From Micromonospora phaseoli (GTDB lineage: Bacteria > Actinomycetota > Actinomycetes > Mycobacteriales > Micromonosporaceae), in contig NZ_FNYV01000001.1 of assembly GCF_900109115.1 (NCBI RefSeq), positions 186,001 to 250,000 of the forward strand: DNA of 64,000 nucleotides. Reading direction: 5' to 3'. Positions within the stretch are counted from its first letter, which is position 1. Each line of letters opens with the position of its first letter. Below the pieces are notes generated by a model. That model did not search any database. It was not told where the DNA came from and saw only the letters and a list, made by a program, of their open reading frames with translations. Shown here one piece after another: positions 10,550-18,833 of this stretch. Made by a program: the position numbers and the translations under genes.

Positions 10550-10783
10550 ATGGCGCTGCGGCCGGCGTTGGAGCACCTGGTCAAGGGCATCGTCGACCAT
10601 CCCGATGACGTACGCGTCCGGATGGTCGACTCCCGTCGGGGCAAGCGGCTGGAGGTCCGTGTGCATCCCGAGGACCTGGGCACCGTGATCGGGCGGTCCG
10701 GCCGGACCGCCAAGGCGCTGCGCCAGGTGATCGGCTCCATCGGTGGGCGCGGGGTACGCGTCGACATCGTCGACTCGTACTGA
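10550..10783 (+). CDS. khpA: KH-domain RNA-binding protein KhpA
   Basis: 77-residue single KH domain with the GxxG RNA-binding loop (IGRSGRTAKALR). In other bacteria KhpA forms a complex with KhpB/Jag and affects cell elongation or RNA metabolism (family knowledge). It lies between rpsP and rimM, its usual place in actinobacteria and firmicutes. It starts 1 bp after the rpsP stop and its stop overlaps the rimM ATG (TGATG). Confidence 0.93.
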   Translation: MALRPALEHLVKGIVDHPDDVRVRMVDSRRGKRLEVRVHPEDLGTVIGRSGRTAKALRQVIGSIGGRGVRVDIVDSY

Positions 10784-11355
10784 TGTTGCTCATCGTCGGC
10801 AGGATCGGCAAGCCGCACGGCATCCGCGGTGAGGTCACCGTGGAGGTGCGTACCGACGAGCCCGATACACGGTTCGCTCCCGGCATGGTGTTGCGCACCA
10901 TGCCGGGGGTGAACGGTGCCACCGGCGGCGGTGCGCAGCCCTCGACAGCGGGCCCGGAGGTGCCGTTCCAGGTGCCGGAGGGGCTGGCCGTGGAGTCCGC
11001 CCGGTGGCACCAGGGCCGGCTGCTGGTCGCCTTCGAGGGGGTGCTGGACCGTGACGTCGCCGAGGCGCTGCGGGGCACCCTGCTCACGGTCGACAGCGCC
11101 GATGTCGCCCCGCCGGAGGACCCGGAGGAGTTCCACGACCACCAGTTGGTGGGGCTGGCCGTGGTCAACCCGGCCGGCGAGCGGTTGGGCGAGGTGGTCC
11201 GGATCGACCACGCCCCCGCCTCCGACCTGCTGGTGTTGCGTCGCCCGGAGGGGCGTACCGCGCTGATCCCGTTCGTCAAGGCGATCGTCTCCGAGGTCGA
11301 TCTCGCCGGTGGTCGTGTCGTGGTGGACCCGCCCAGCGGCCTGCTCGACCTCTAG
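10783..11355 (+). CDS. rimM: 16S rRNA processing/ribosome maturation factor RimM
   Basis: Assembly factor for the 30S head that binds S19. 190 residues with the N-terminal RimM beta-barrel ([17 protein letters not shown]) and the PRC-barrel ([12 protein letters not shown], then [15 protein letters not shown]). A short Gly/Ala-rich insertion near residues 42-60 is unusual but common in GC-rich species. The start overlaps the khpA stop and trmD follows after 17 bp. Confidence 0.94.
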   Translation: MLLIVGRIGKPHGIRGEVTVEVRTDEPDTRFAPGMVLRTMPGVNGATGGGAQPSTAGPEVPFQVPEGLAVESARWHQGRLLVAFEGVLDRDVAEALRGTLLTVDSADVAPPEDPEEFHDHQLVGLAVVNPAGERLGEVVRIDHAPASDLLVLRRPEGRTALIPFVKAIVSEVDLAGGRVVVDPPSGLLDL

Positions 11356-11372
11356 CCTGCGGAGCACCCCTG

Positions 11373-12146
11373 ATGCGCGTCGACATCGTGTCGATCTTCC
11401 CGGAGTACCTGGCCCCGCTGGACCTGTCGCTGGTCGGCAAGGCCCGGGCCAACGGCACGCTACGGATGGCCGTACACGATCTGCGCAGCTGGACCCACGA
11501 CGTGCACCGCACCGTCGACGACACCCCGTACGGCGGCGGGCCCGGCATGGTGATGCGGCCGGAGCCCTGGGGTGAGGCGCTGGACGCCCTGGCGCCGGGG
11601 GAGCTGCCCCCGCCGCGGCTGCTGGTCCCCTCCCCGGCCGGCGTGCCGTTCACCCAGGCGTTGGCGTACGAGCTGGCCGCGGAGCCGCACCTGGTGTTCG
11701 CCTGCGGCCGGTACGAGGGGATCGACCAGCGGGTCCTCGATCACGCGGCGGCCCGGATGCCGGTCACCGAGGTCAGCCTCGGTGACTACGTGCTCTTCGG
11801 CGGCGAGGTCGCGGTACTGGTGATCCTTGAGGCGGTGACCCGGCTGCTGCCCGGAGTGCTCGGCAACGCCGGCTCGCTGGCCGAGGAGTCGCACGCGCAC
11901 GGGCTGCTCGAGGCGCCGATGTACACGAAGCCGGCGACGTGGCGCGGCCTGGAGGTGCCGGAGGTGCTCCGCTCGGGCGACCACGGGCGGATCGCCCGCT
12001 GGCGGCGGGACGAGGCGTTGGCCCGCACCGGTCTGCGCCGGCCCGACATGCTCGCCGCGCTGGATCCTGCGAGCCTGGACAAACGGGATGTCGCGGCCCT
12101 GGACCGGGCCGGATTTCAGGTGCCCGGACCGGATGTGGCAAAGTAG
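11373..12146 (+). CDS. trmD: tRNA (guanine-37-N1) methyltransferase
   Basis: SPOUT-family enzyme that methylates G37 next to the anticodon and prevents +1 frameshifting. 257 residues. The trefoil-knot SAM site is seen in [13 protein letters not shown] and [13 protein letters not shown]. The conserved early segment [17 protein letters not shown] contains the expected Asp and Gly residues. It follows rimM closely in the standard ribosome-maturation operon. Essential in most bacteria. Confidence 0.96.
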   Translation: MRVDIVSIFPEYLAPLDLSLVGKARANGTLRMAVHDLRSWTHDVHRTVDDTPYGGGPGMVMRPEPWGEALDALAPGELPPPRLLVPSPAGVPFTQALAYELAAEPHLVFACGRYEGIDQRVLDHAAARMPVTEVSLGDYVLFGGEVAVLVILEAVTRLLPGVLGNAGSLAEESHAHGLLEAPMYTKPATWRGLEVPEVLRSGDHGRIARWRRDEALARTGLRRPDMLAALDPASLDKRDVAALDRAGFQVPGPDVAK

Positions 12147-12290
12147 AGGGGTTGCCGCAGTCGTCTGCGCCGCGGACGGCTGCGAGGGTCCCCGACCGGG
12201 GTCGGTTACCACCGGCCACCATCCGGGGATCAGTATCACCCACCCGCGCGCCGAGTGACGGTGCGCCGTGAGCTTCACGAGGACACAGCG

Positions 12291-12647
12291 ATGAACATCC
12301 TGGACGCCCTTGACGCCCAGTCGAAGCGCACCGACCTGCCCGACTTCCGCGCCGGTGACACCGTCAAGGTGCACGCTCGGGTCGTCGAGGGCAACCGGTC
12401 CCGGGTCCAGATCTTCCAGGGCGTCGTCATCCGCCGCCAGGGTGACGGACTGCGCGAGACCTTCACCGTCCGCAAGCTCAGCTTCGGCGTCGGTGTCGAG
12501 CGGACCTACCCGATCAACAGCCCGGCGATCGACCGGATCGAGGTCGTGGTCCGCGGTGACGTCCGCCGCGCCAAGCTCTACTTCCTGCGTGAGCTGCGGG
12601 GCAAGAAGGCCAAGATCAAGGAGCTCCGCGAGAAGCAGCCGAGCTGA
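12291..12647 (+). CDS. rplS: Ribosomal protein L19
   Basis: Large-subunit protein at the 30S/50S interface. 118 residues from the ATG at 12291, preceded by ACGAGGA; the upstream in-frame GTG at 12255 is not supported by family length. [16 protein letters not shown] and [17 protein letters not shown] are signature segments. The 144-bp gap after trmD contains several GC-rich inverted repeats, suggesting its own leader or processing site. A strong hairpin terminator lies downstream. Confidence 0.96.
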   Translation: MNILDALDAQSKRTDLPDFRAGDTVKVHARVVEGNRSRVQIFQGVVIRRQGDGLRETFTVRKLSFGVGVERTYPINSPAIDRIEVVVRGDVRRAKLYFLRELRGKKAKIKELREKQPS

Positions 12648-12763
12648 CCTCGCACTCCGCCACGCCGCCCGAACTGCGCGTATGTCGTACTGGCCGGTCC
12701 GCACTACCCTGGTCGTACGGGCGTAGCGGTGCGGCGACCCGCCCGACGTGGCGGGTGACCTCC

Positions 12764-12806
12764 ACTACCGCCCGGGGAGTCTTGACGAGACTCCCGGGCG
12801 GTAGTT
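12764..12806 (+). terminator. Rho-independent terminator after rplS
   Basis: Arms ACTACCGCCCGGGGAGTC and GACTCCCGGGCGGTAGT pair over 17 bp with one bulged G, a 7-nt loop (TTGACGA), then TTGTTTCTG. It separates rplS from the lepB genes. Confidence 0.85.
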
Positions 12807-12830
12807 GTTTCTGCGGATCGGGGAGTGGGC

Positions 12831-13715
12831 GTGGTACAGGCGCTTGACGACAGCGGCGCGGCCGATCCGTGGCGCCGGAGAAGCCGGCGCACCAGGCCGC
12901 AGATGCCGCTCTGGCAGGAACTGCCACTGTTGCTGATCGTCGCCTTCTGCCTCGCGGTGCTGATCCGCACCTTCCTGCTCCAGGCGTTCTTCATTCCCTC
13001 CGGGTCGATGGAGGACACCCTGCTCGTGGGTGACCGGGTCGTGGTGAACAAGGTCGTCTACAACGTGCGAGATCCGGAGCGCGGCGAGGTGGTGGTCTTC
13101 CGGGGCACCGACCAGTGGGCCCCGCAGGTCGACGCACAACCGCCCACGGGTTTCGTCGACAGGTTCGGCCGCACCGTCGGTGACCTGCTCGGCGTCGGAC
13201 GCCCCGGCGAGAAGGACTTCATCAAGCGGGTCATCGGGTTGCCCGGCGACCGGGTGAGCTGCTGCGACGACCAGGGTCGGGTGCTGGTCAACGGCACCCC
13301 GCTGGACGAGTCGGCGTACGTCCTGCGGGACTCGCCGCTGGACCTGCCACCGAATCCGGCGGAGTGCCGGTCCCGGCGGTTCGAGGAGATCGTGGTGCCG
13401 CCCGGCCAGATGTTCGTCCTCGGCGACCACCGGCTGGTCTCCTTCGACGCCCGCTGCCAGGGCACGGTACCGATCGACAACGTGGTCGGCCGCGCGTTCG
13501 CGGTGGTCTGGCCGTCGAGTCGATGGCATCCGCTGCCGGTGCCCGAGACCTTCGCCACCGTCGCCCCGCCGCCTGCGGCGACCGGTGGGGCCGCCCCGGT
13601 CCGGCCCACGTCCGACGGGGGTGTGGTCCTGGTTCTCCCGATTACAGCCGCCCTATCCGTTCTCGCGCGTTCCGGACGGTGGCGTCCAGCCGGGCAACGT
13701 AGGCTCCTTCCGTGA
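12831..13715 (+). CDS. lepB: Signal peptidase I (first of two tandem copies)
   Basis: Membrane serine protease that removes Sec/Tat signal peptides. N-terminal TM helix (LPLLLIVAFCLAVLIRTFLLQ). Catalytic Ser59 in PSGSMEDTL and Lys132 in FIKRVIGLPGDRV; later boxes GDHRLVSFDAR and VVGRAFAVVWP are present. About 294 residues. The C-terminus adds a Pro/Ala linker and a second hydrophobic helix (GGVVLVLPITAALSVLA), absent from the following copy. GGGGAG at 12820 favours the GTG at 12831 over that at 12825. The stop TGA overlaps the GTG of the next gene, so the two are co-translated. Confidence 0.9.
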   Translation: MVQALDDSGAADPWRRRSRRTRPQMPLWQELPLLLIVAFCLAVLIRTFLLQAFFIPSGSMEDTLLVGDRVVVNKVVYNVRDPERGEVVVFRGTDQWAPQVDAQPPTGFVDRFGRTVGDLLGVGRPGEKDFIKRVIGLPGDRVSCCDDQGRVLVNGTPLDESAYVLRDSPLDLPPNPAECRSRRFEEIVVPPGQMFVLGDHRLVSFDARCQGTVPIDNVVGRAFAVVWPSSRWHPLPVPETFATVAPPPAATGGAAPVRPTSDGGVVLVLPITAALSVLARSGRWRPAGQRRLLP

Positions 13716-14347
13716 TTGACGAGCAGACCGACAAGTCGCGCCATTCGTTCTGGAAGGAACTGCCCATCCTCCTCGGGGTGGCGATCGTGGTCGCGGTACT
13801 GGTACGCGCCTTCGTACTGCAGACCTTCTTCATCCCCTCGCCGTCGATGGAGAACACTCTCAAGATCGACGATCGGGTGTTGGTCAACAAACTCGTCTAC
13901 AACTTCCGGTCACCGCACCGCGGCGAGGTGATCGTCTTCAAGGCACCGGTCGAGTGGAGCGGCAACCCCGCGGGGGAGGACTTCATCAAGCGGGTGATCG
14001 GCGTGGGCGGCGACCGCGTGGTCTGCTGCGACGACCAGGACCGCCTGATGATCAATGGTAAGTCGCTCGACGAGCCGTACATCTTCTCGATCGACGGTCA
14101 ACGGGACAAGCCGGCGGACCAGGAGTTCGACGTTCAGGTGCCCGAGGGGCGGCTCTGGGTGATGGGTGACCACCGCTCCGCCTCCGGCGACTCGCTGGAG
14201 CACTACCAGCAGTCGGGGCAGAACATCGACACGGCCACCATCCCCGAGCAGGACGTGGTGGGGCGGGCCTTCACGATCTTCTGGCCGTTCGACCGGGCCA
14301 CGTTGCTGACCGTGCCGGAGCAGTTCGAGGCGATCCCGGCGCCCTGA
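13712..14347 (+). CDS. lepB: Signal peptidase I (second tandem copy)
   Basis: 211-residue paralogue of the preceding gene: one N-terminal TM helix, catalytic serine in PSPSMENTL, lysine in FIKRVIGVGGDRV, then VMGDHRSASGDS and VVGRAFTIFWP. It has no C-terminal hydrophobic helix. The GTG start at 13712 overlaps the upstream stop (GTGA). Tandem type I signal peptidases are known in actinobacteria; differing substrate ranges are likely but not shown by the sequence. Confidence 0.92.
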   Translation: MIDEQTDKSRHSFWKELPILLGVAIVVAVLVRAFVLQTFFIPSPSMENTLKIDDRVLVNKLVYNFRSPHRGEVIVFKAPVEWSGNPAGEDFIKRVIGVGGDRVVCCDDQDRLMINGKSLDEPYIFSIDGQRDKPADQEFDVQVPEGRLWVMGDHRSASGDSLEHYQQSGQNIDTATIPEQDVVGRAFTIFWPFDRATLLTVPEQFEAIPAP

Positions 14348-14393
14348 CAGCCGGGGCGTGGGCGAAGTCGGTGGCGTCTGGCAGTCTGGTGCG

Positions 14394-14882
14394 GTGACGG
14401 TCTACACCCCGAGGCGCGCCGCTCGCGTGCTCCTGGTCGACGCCGCCGGCCGGCTGCTGCTGTTCAGAGGCTTCGACCCGGCCCGTCCTGAGCACGGCCG
14501 CTGGTGGTTCACCCCCGGCGGTGGTCTCGACCCGGGTGAGACGTACGCGCAGGGCGCGACGCGCGAGTTGGCCGAGGAGACCGGGCTGCGGCTGAGTCCG
14601 GCCGAGGTTGGCGAGCCCGTACACACCGACGTGATCGAGTTTCCGTTCGACGGCGTGTGGTACCGGCAGGAGCAGCAGTTCTTCCTGGTGCGGGTGGCGG
14701 CGCACGAGGTCGACACGGCCGGCTTCAGCGAGGTGGAGCGGGGCAGCGTCGACGGGCACCGCTGGTGGTCTGGGCAGGAGCTGGCCGGCACCGCCGAGCG
14801 GTGTTATCCGCCGGATCTCGCGGAGTTGCTGGCTCGTCTGCTGTCCGACCCGGCGGTCGCGCCGGGAGGTGCGGCATGCTGA
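14394..14882 (+). CDS. NUDIX hydrolase
   Basis: 162-residue NUDIX pyrophosphohydrolase. The box is complete: GGGLDPGETYAQGATREL followed by AEETGL (G-x5-E-x7-RE-x2-EE-x-G). The preceding WWFTPGG and the later DVIEFPFDGVWYRQEQQFF fit the common DNA mismatch/NDP-X group; substrate unknown. I chose the GTG at 14394 (VTVYTPRRAAR) because conservation begins there; a GTG at 14358 is in frame. Its stop overlaps the rnhB ATG (ATGCTGA), so the genes are translationally coupled. Confidence 0.88.
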   Translation: MTVYTPRRAARVLLVDAAGRLLLFRGFDPARPEHGRWWFTPGGGLDPGETYAQGATRELAEETGLRLSPAEVGEPVHTDVIEFPFDGVWYRQEQQFFLVRVAAHEVDTAGFSEVERGSVDGHRWWSGQELAGTAERCYPPDLAELLARLLSDPAVAPGGAAC

Positions 14883-15688
14883 CCCCGCCACGCACCGTGG
14901 TACGTCGTGAGGCCGGGCTCTACGCGTTGGAGCGGGCGCTACAGCGTCGCGGCTTCCGGCATGTGGCCGGTGCCGACGAGGCCGGCCGGGGCGCCTGCGC
15001 GGGGCCGTTGGTGGCTGCCGCCGCGGTGCTGCCGGAGGGGCGGCGGGGCGAGATCGACGGGCTGGCCGACTCGAAGCTGCTCACCCCGGCCAGCCGGGAA
15101 CGGATCCACGACGAGATCGTCGCGCGCGCCCTGGCGTACGCCGTGGTGGTCATCCCGGCCGACGAGGTCGACGCCCGGGGTTTGCACGTGTGCAACCTGG
15201 CTGCCATGCGGCGGGCGCTGGCCTCGCTGACCGTGCGGCCGGAGTACGTGTTGACCGACGGGTTCGGCGTCGACGGACTCGGCGTGCCCGGGCTGGCGGT
15301 GTGGAAGGGCGACCGGGTGGCCGCCTGCGTGGCGGCGGCGAGCGTACTGGCCAAGGTCGTCCGGGACCGGATCATGGTCGACCTGGACGCCGAGCACCCG
15401 GGCTACGGTTTCGCCGACCACAAGGGGTACGTCACCGCGGAGCACAGCGCGGCGCTGCGGGAGCGCGGGCCGTGCCGGGAGCACCGGTTCTCCTACGTCA
15501 ACGTGGCCGCCGTTTCCGGTCTCGACGGCCGCCCACCCCGTTCGCGGCGACCGCTCGGCGCACGCCTGGACGAGCCGATGGAGCGCTCAGGCGGCGCAGG
15601 GGGTACCGTCGGCGTGGCGTTGGGCGAGCAGCCTCGGCCTCCGGCGCCGGTGGGGGAAGATGTGGTCATGGAAGGCGGAGTGCGATGA
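14876..15688 (+). CDS. rnhB: Ribonuclease HII
   Basis: Cleaves RNA in RNA-DNA hybrids and starts removal of single ribonucleotides from DNA. The signature GADEAGRGACAGPLV holds the DEAGRG active site, and the second acidic pair lies in VLTDGF. 270 residues, longer than typical (~200-230) because of a Pro/Arg-rich, probably disordered tail after about residue 210. Overlaps the nudix gene upstream and the DUF2469 gene downstream (ATGA). The nudix-rnhB-DUF2469 order is typical downstream of lepB in actinobacteria. Confidence 0.95.
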   Translation: MLTPPRTVVRREAGLYALERALQRRGFRHVAGADEAGRGACAGPLVAAAAVLPEGRRGEIDGLADSKLLTPASRERIHDEIVARALAYAVVVIPADEVDARGLHVCNLAAMRRALASLTVRPEYVLTDGFGVDGLGVPGLAVWKGDRVAACVAAASVLAKVVRDRIMVDLDAEHPGYGFADHKGYVTAEHSAALRERGPCREHRFSYVNVAAVSGLDGRPPRSRRPLGARLDEPMERSGGAGGTVGVALGEQPRPPAPVGEDVVMEGGVR

Positions 15689-16008
15689 GCGCGGAAGATC
15701 TCGAGAAGTACGAGACCGAGATGGAGCTTCAGCTCTACCGGGAGTACCGCGACATCGTCCGCCAGTTCTCCTACGTGGTGGAGACTGAGCGCCGGTTCTA
15801 CCTGGCCAACCAGGTCGATCTGCATGTGCGCAACTCCGACGGCGAGGTCTACTTCGAGGTCGAGATGCACGACGCCTGGGTGTGGGACATGTACCGCCCC
15901 GCCCGGTTTGTCAAGAACGTTCGGGTGATGACGTTCAAGGACGTCAACGTCGAGGAGCTGGAGAAGCCCGACATCTCCCTGCCCGCCGACTCCGGCTTCG
16001 GCGGCTGA
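15685..16008 (+). CDS. DUF2469 family protein
   Basis: 107-residue soluble protein of unknown function, highly conserved in actinobacteria. Recognised by MSAEDLEKYETEMELQLYRE and by VNVEELEKPDISLP near the end. No catalytic motif or TM segment. The ATG at 15685 overlaps the rnhB stop and is preceded by GGAAGGCGGAG. It usually accompanies rnhB, and co-transcription here supports the same. Confidence 0.9.
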   Translation: MSAEDLEKYETEMELQLYREYRDIVRQFSYVVETERRFYLANQVDLHVRNSDGEVYFEVEMHDAWVWDMYRPARFVKNVRVMTFKDVNVEELEKPDISLPADSGFGG

Positions 16009-16073
16009 TCCGCGTACCGCGTACCGGCCGGGCGGCCACGGCGGACCCCCACCCGCCGCATGCCCTGCTGGGC

Positions 16074-16104
16074 CGTGGCGGCACACCACGGCCGTGCCGC
16101 CACG
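16074..16104. terminator. Bidirectional hairpin between convergent genes
   Basis: CGTGGCGGCA and TGCCGCCACG form a perfect 10-bp stem with an 11-nt loop, between the DUF2469 gene (plus) and the methyltransferase gene (minus). There is no T-tract, as is common in this GC range. Confidence 0.55.
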
Positions 16105-16163
16105 TCTCCCCGGCGGGACTGCGCTAGGACGCCGCCGCCGGCCGTCCACACAGGCCCGTCGGG

Positions 16164-16817
16164 TCAGCTCGGTCGGGCGGACTGCCGGCCTTCGGTGAAC
16201 TCGAACATCGTCGCGCCGGCCGGCAACGGTCGGGGCGCGCCGAGGAACCGGTGCACGCCCACGCCGACTGCCTCCGCCGGGGTGCTCACCGCGACCGGCT
16301 CGAAGTCCACCGCCGCGAACCATTCGCAGATCACCGGAACCAGATCCGGCGGCTGCCGGTGTCGGGTCCAGAACACGGTCCCGCCGGTGGCGCAGAGCGA
16401 CGCGCAATGGCGCACCAGGTCCCGCACCTGCGCCTCGGAGATGTTGCCGAAGATGCCGCAGGCCAACACGAGGTCGGCCGGCACCAGTCCGGCGTAGGCG
16501 TCGGTGCGGGCCGCGTCGCCGTGTACCACCTCGACGCCGGACAGGCCGGCGTCCCGGACCGCCGCGCGGGCCAGCTCGACGTTGCGCGGATCGAGTTCGA
16601 CCAGCCGGGCCCGCACGTCCCTGCCCCGCCGGTGGGACGCCAGCACGGGAATCAGGTCGCGTCCCTGCCCGGCGCAGAGACTGACCGCCCGAAGGGGCCC
16701 CGGCGGTGCCTCGTCCAACGCGTCGGCGATCCGCTGGCGGACCTCCGCCAGCCGCCGCGACAACGACGAGGTCGGATCCTCGTAGCGGTGGTGCCAGGCG
16801 TACCAGTCCCGCGTCAC
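16164..16817 (-). CDS. Class I SAM-dependent methyltransferase
   Basis: 217-residue predicted methyltransferase; substrate unknown. SAM-binding motif I is AVSLCAGQGRDLIPVL, and motif II has LVELDPRNVELAR with the acidic residue that binds the ribose. DLVLACGIFGNIS and the late FWTRHRQPPDL are recurrent in this actinobacterial family. GTG start. It is alone on the minus strand and divergent from the M23 peptidase gene across a 158-bp region with two DnaA-box-like sites. Confidence 0.82.
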   Translation of the reverse strand: MTRDWYAWHHRYEDPTSSLSRRLAEVRQRIADALDEAPPGPLRAVSLCAGQGRDLIPVLASHRRGRDVRARLVELDPRNVELARAAVRDAGLSGVEVVHGDAARTDAYAGLVPADLVLACGIFGNISEAQVRDLVRHCASLCATGGTVFWTRHRQPPDLVPVICEWFAAVDFEPVAVSTPAEAVGVGVHRFLGAPRPLPAGATMFEFTEGRQSARPS

Positions 16818-16872
16818 GTCCCGAGCCTAGGGGATCGCGCATCCCATAGCAGATCATCCCTTCTTGCGCGGA

Positions 16873-16900
16873 CTGTCCACAGGGCGCTGCGTTGTCCACA
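16873..16900 (+). promoter_or_regulatory. Two DnaA-box-like nonamers
   Basis: CTGTCCACA (16873-16881) and TTGTCCACA (16892-16900), same orientation, 10 bp apart. The second equals the preferred actinobacterial DnaA box described for Streptomyces. They lie in the divergent promoter region between the methyltransferase and M23 genes. Binding is not shown. Confidence 0.4.
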
Positions 16901-16975
16901 AGCGAGCTGAGCGGGGTGGTGCGCGGGCGACCTGCCGGCCAGGCTCCACAGCATGCGAACACGGATCGAGGCGCC

Positions 16976-17659
16976 ATGATGTTCCGGCTGCAGGCAGTGC
17001 TGCTGGCGGCGGCCACGCTGGCGGCGGCCACGGTGGCGGGGCCGGTGCCGGTCTGGGCGTGGTCGTCCGCCCCGTCCTCCCCGGCCGGCGTGCCGACCGC
17101 CGGCACCGTCGGGCGCTTCCGGTGGCCGTTGGACGGCGTGCCGCAACCGGTACGCCGGTTCGACCCGCCGCCACGACCATGGCTGGCCGGGCACCGCGGG
17201 GTCGACCTGCTCGCCCCGGCCGGCGCGACGGTCCGGTCGGCCGGCGCCGGCACGATCCTGTTCGCCGGCATGGTCGCCGGCCGGCCGGTGATCACCGTGG
17301 GCCACACCGACGGATTGCGGACCACCTACGAACCGGTCGAGCCGGCCGTCACGGTGGACACCGCGGTGCCGGCCGGTGCGGCTCTGGGTGTCCTACTGCC
17401 CGGCCATTCGGGTTGTCCCGCCGCGGCGTGCCTGCACTGGGGGCTGCGCCGGGGGCCCGACTACCTCGACCCGCTGACCCTGCTCGGCCTCGGCCGGGCA
17501 CGTCTGCTCCCGCTCGGTGAGATCACCGTCGGGGCAGCGGGCCCGCTCAGCCCTGGGCGAGCAGGGTCGGCAGCCGGACGGCGAGTCGCTGGTACTCGTC
17601 GGGCGAGTTGTAGACCTGGCCACAGACCCGCAACCACCCGCGCCCCTGCCACGCCATGA
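16976..17659 (+). CDS. Secreted M23-type peptidase
   Basis: Predicted exported peptidoglycan endopeptidase or LytM-like factor of 227 residues. The signal peptide is VLLAAATLAAATVAGPVPVWA. The M23 core has HRGVDLLAPAGATVRSAG (His73 and Asp77, zinc ligands) and CLHWGLRRGPDYLDPL (His154). The position usually holding the first histidine of the HxH motif is Cys152, so catalysis may be altered; this variant occurs in other actinobacterial homologues as I recall. The start may be the ATG at 16976 or 16979. The last ~110 bp overlap the opposite-strand aminotransferase gene and look unconserved. Confidence 0.8.
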   Translation: MMFRLQAVLLAAATLAAATVAGPVPVWAWSSAPSSPAGVPTAGTVGRFRWPLDGVPQPVRRFDPPPRPWLAGHRGVDLLAPAGATVRSAGAGTILFAGMVAGRPVITVGHTDGLRTTYEPVEPAVTVDTAVPAGAALGVLLPGHSGCPAAACLHWGLRRGPDYLDPLTLLGLGRARLLPLGEITVGAAGPLSPGRAGSAAGRRVAGTRRASCRPGHRPATTRAPATP

Positions 17660-18776
17660 CCGCGACCTGGGTGGCGAGGCGCTCGGCGATCCGGGTCTGT
17701 AGCGCCCGCGCGCCCGCCAAAGTCGTGGCCAGGCCCGCCGGCAGCGGAACTATCCGCATGGCGACCGTCGGTCCGCCGGGGTCGGGCAGGTCGGCCGGCG
17801 GCACGCCGAGCGCGTCCCCCACCATCCGCTGCCCGTACGCGGCCAGTGCGGCATTGTGCGCGCGTACCCGGTCGACGTCGAGGCTGCGCAGCGTGTAAAG
17901 CCCGGCCGGGGCGCTCAGCCAGGACGTGTAGTCGGCGGTGGCCTGCCACTCCAGGCGGCCGGGAAATCCCGAGTCCTGTTCCCAGGAGACCACCAGCGGC
18001 TCGATCCGCTCCCGCCACTGCGGTGCCACCACGAGCACGGCGGTGCCCCTCGGGGCGTACCCCCACTTGTGCAGGTTGCCCACCCAGAAGTCGGCTCCGA
18101 TGCTCTGCACGGACGCCGTCAGCATGCCGGGCGCGTGCGCGGCGTCGACCAGCACCGGTATGCCGTGCTCTCCGGACACGCCGACGATCGCGGCGACCGG
18201 GAACAGCCGGGCCGTGGCCGAGGTGAGCTGGTCGACCACCAGCAGCCTGGTACGGCCCGGGCGCAGCCCGGCCCGCACGATCTGCACCACCTCCTCGTCG
18301 GTCGCGGCCAGCGGCACCCGCAGCACCCGGTGCGTCGCCCCGGTGCGGCGGCACTCACGGCGTACCGACAGATCGACCGCACCGTAGCCGTGGTCGGTGG
18401 TGAGCACCTCGTCGTCGGGGCGCAACCCGAGCGACTGAAGGACCACTGCCACGCCGGTGGTGGCGTTCGTGGTCAGGGCCGTGCCGTCGGGGTCGGCGCC
18501 GAGGAAACTCGCCAGATGCCGGCGGGTGTGCCCGATCCGGTCGACGAGCCCCTGGGTGAAGAACCGCAGCGGATCGGCCTCCATCTCATCCCGCAACCGC
18601 TGCTGGGCACGTTGCGCGACGATCGGCACCGCGCCGAACGAGCCGTGGTTGAGGTGACTGACCGCCGGGTCGAGGGAGAAGAGCAGGCGGGCACCCGTGA
18701 TCGGTTCGGGCGGCGGCGGGACGCTCACCCGGAGATCGTAGCCGCCGGCGACGCGCGGCCGACGGCTCTCGCTCAC
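17547..18776 (-). CDS. Aminotransferase class V-fold PLP enzyme
   Basis: 409-residue fold-type I PLP protein resembling isopenicillin-N epimerase/cysteine desulfurase-like enzymes. LNHGSFGAVP at the N-terminus, TNATTGVAVV for phosphate contact, LVDAAHAPG for the PLP pyridine-binding aspartate, and the Schiff-base lysine in VGNLHKWGYAPRG. No beta-lactam genes are nearby, so the true reaction (desulfuration, epimerisation or other) is open. GTG start; a second GTG (SVPPPPEP) is possible. Convergent with the M23 gene, with a 113-bp overlap. Confidence 0.85.
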   Translation of the reverse strand: MSESRRPRVAGGYDLRVSVPPPPEPITGARLLFSLDPAVSHLNHGSFGAVPIVAQRAQQRLRDEMEADPLRFFTQGLVDRIGHTRRHLASFLGADPDGTALTTNATTGVAVVLQSLGLRPDDEVLTTDHGYGAVDLSVRRECRRTGATHRVLRVPLAATDEEVVQIVRAGLRPGRTRLLVVDQLTSATARLFPVAAIVGVSGEHGIPVLVDAAHAPGMLTASVQSIGADFWVGNLHKWGYAPRGTAVLVVAPQWRERIEPLVVSWEQDSGFPGRLEWQATADYTSWLSAPAGLYTLRSLDVDRVRAHNAALAAYGQRMVGDALGVPPADLPDPGGPTVAMRIVPLPAGLATTLAGARALQTRIAERLATQVAVMAWQGRGWLRVCGQVYNSPDEYQRLAVRLPTLLAQG

Positions 18777-18833
18777 CCGCTCACCCGTTGTAACCCGGTT
18801 CGCCTGCCGCCAGGTTCGCCTGCCGACCGGTCG

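Noticed and set aside
17547..18776. Isopenicillin-N epimerase as part of a beta-lactam cluster
   Set aside because: The similarity is at fold level; no synthetase, IPNS or other beta-lactam genes are near.
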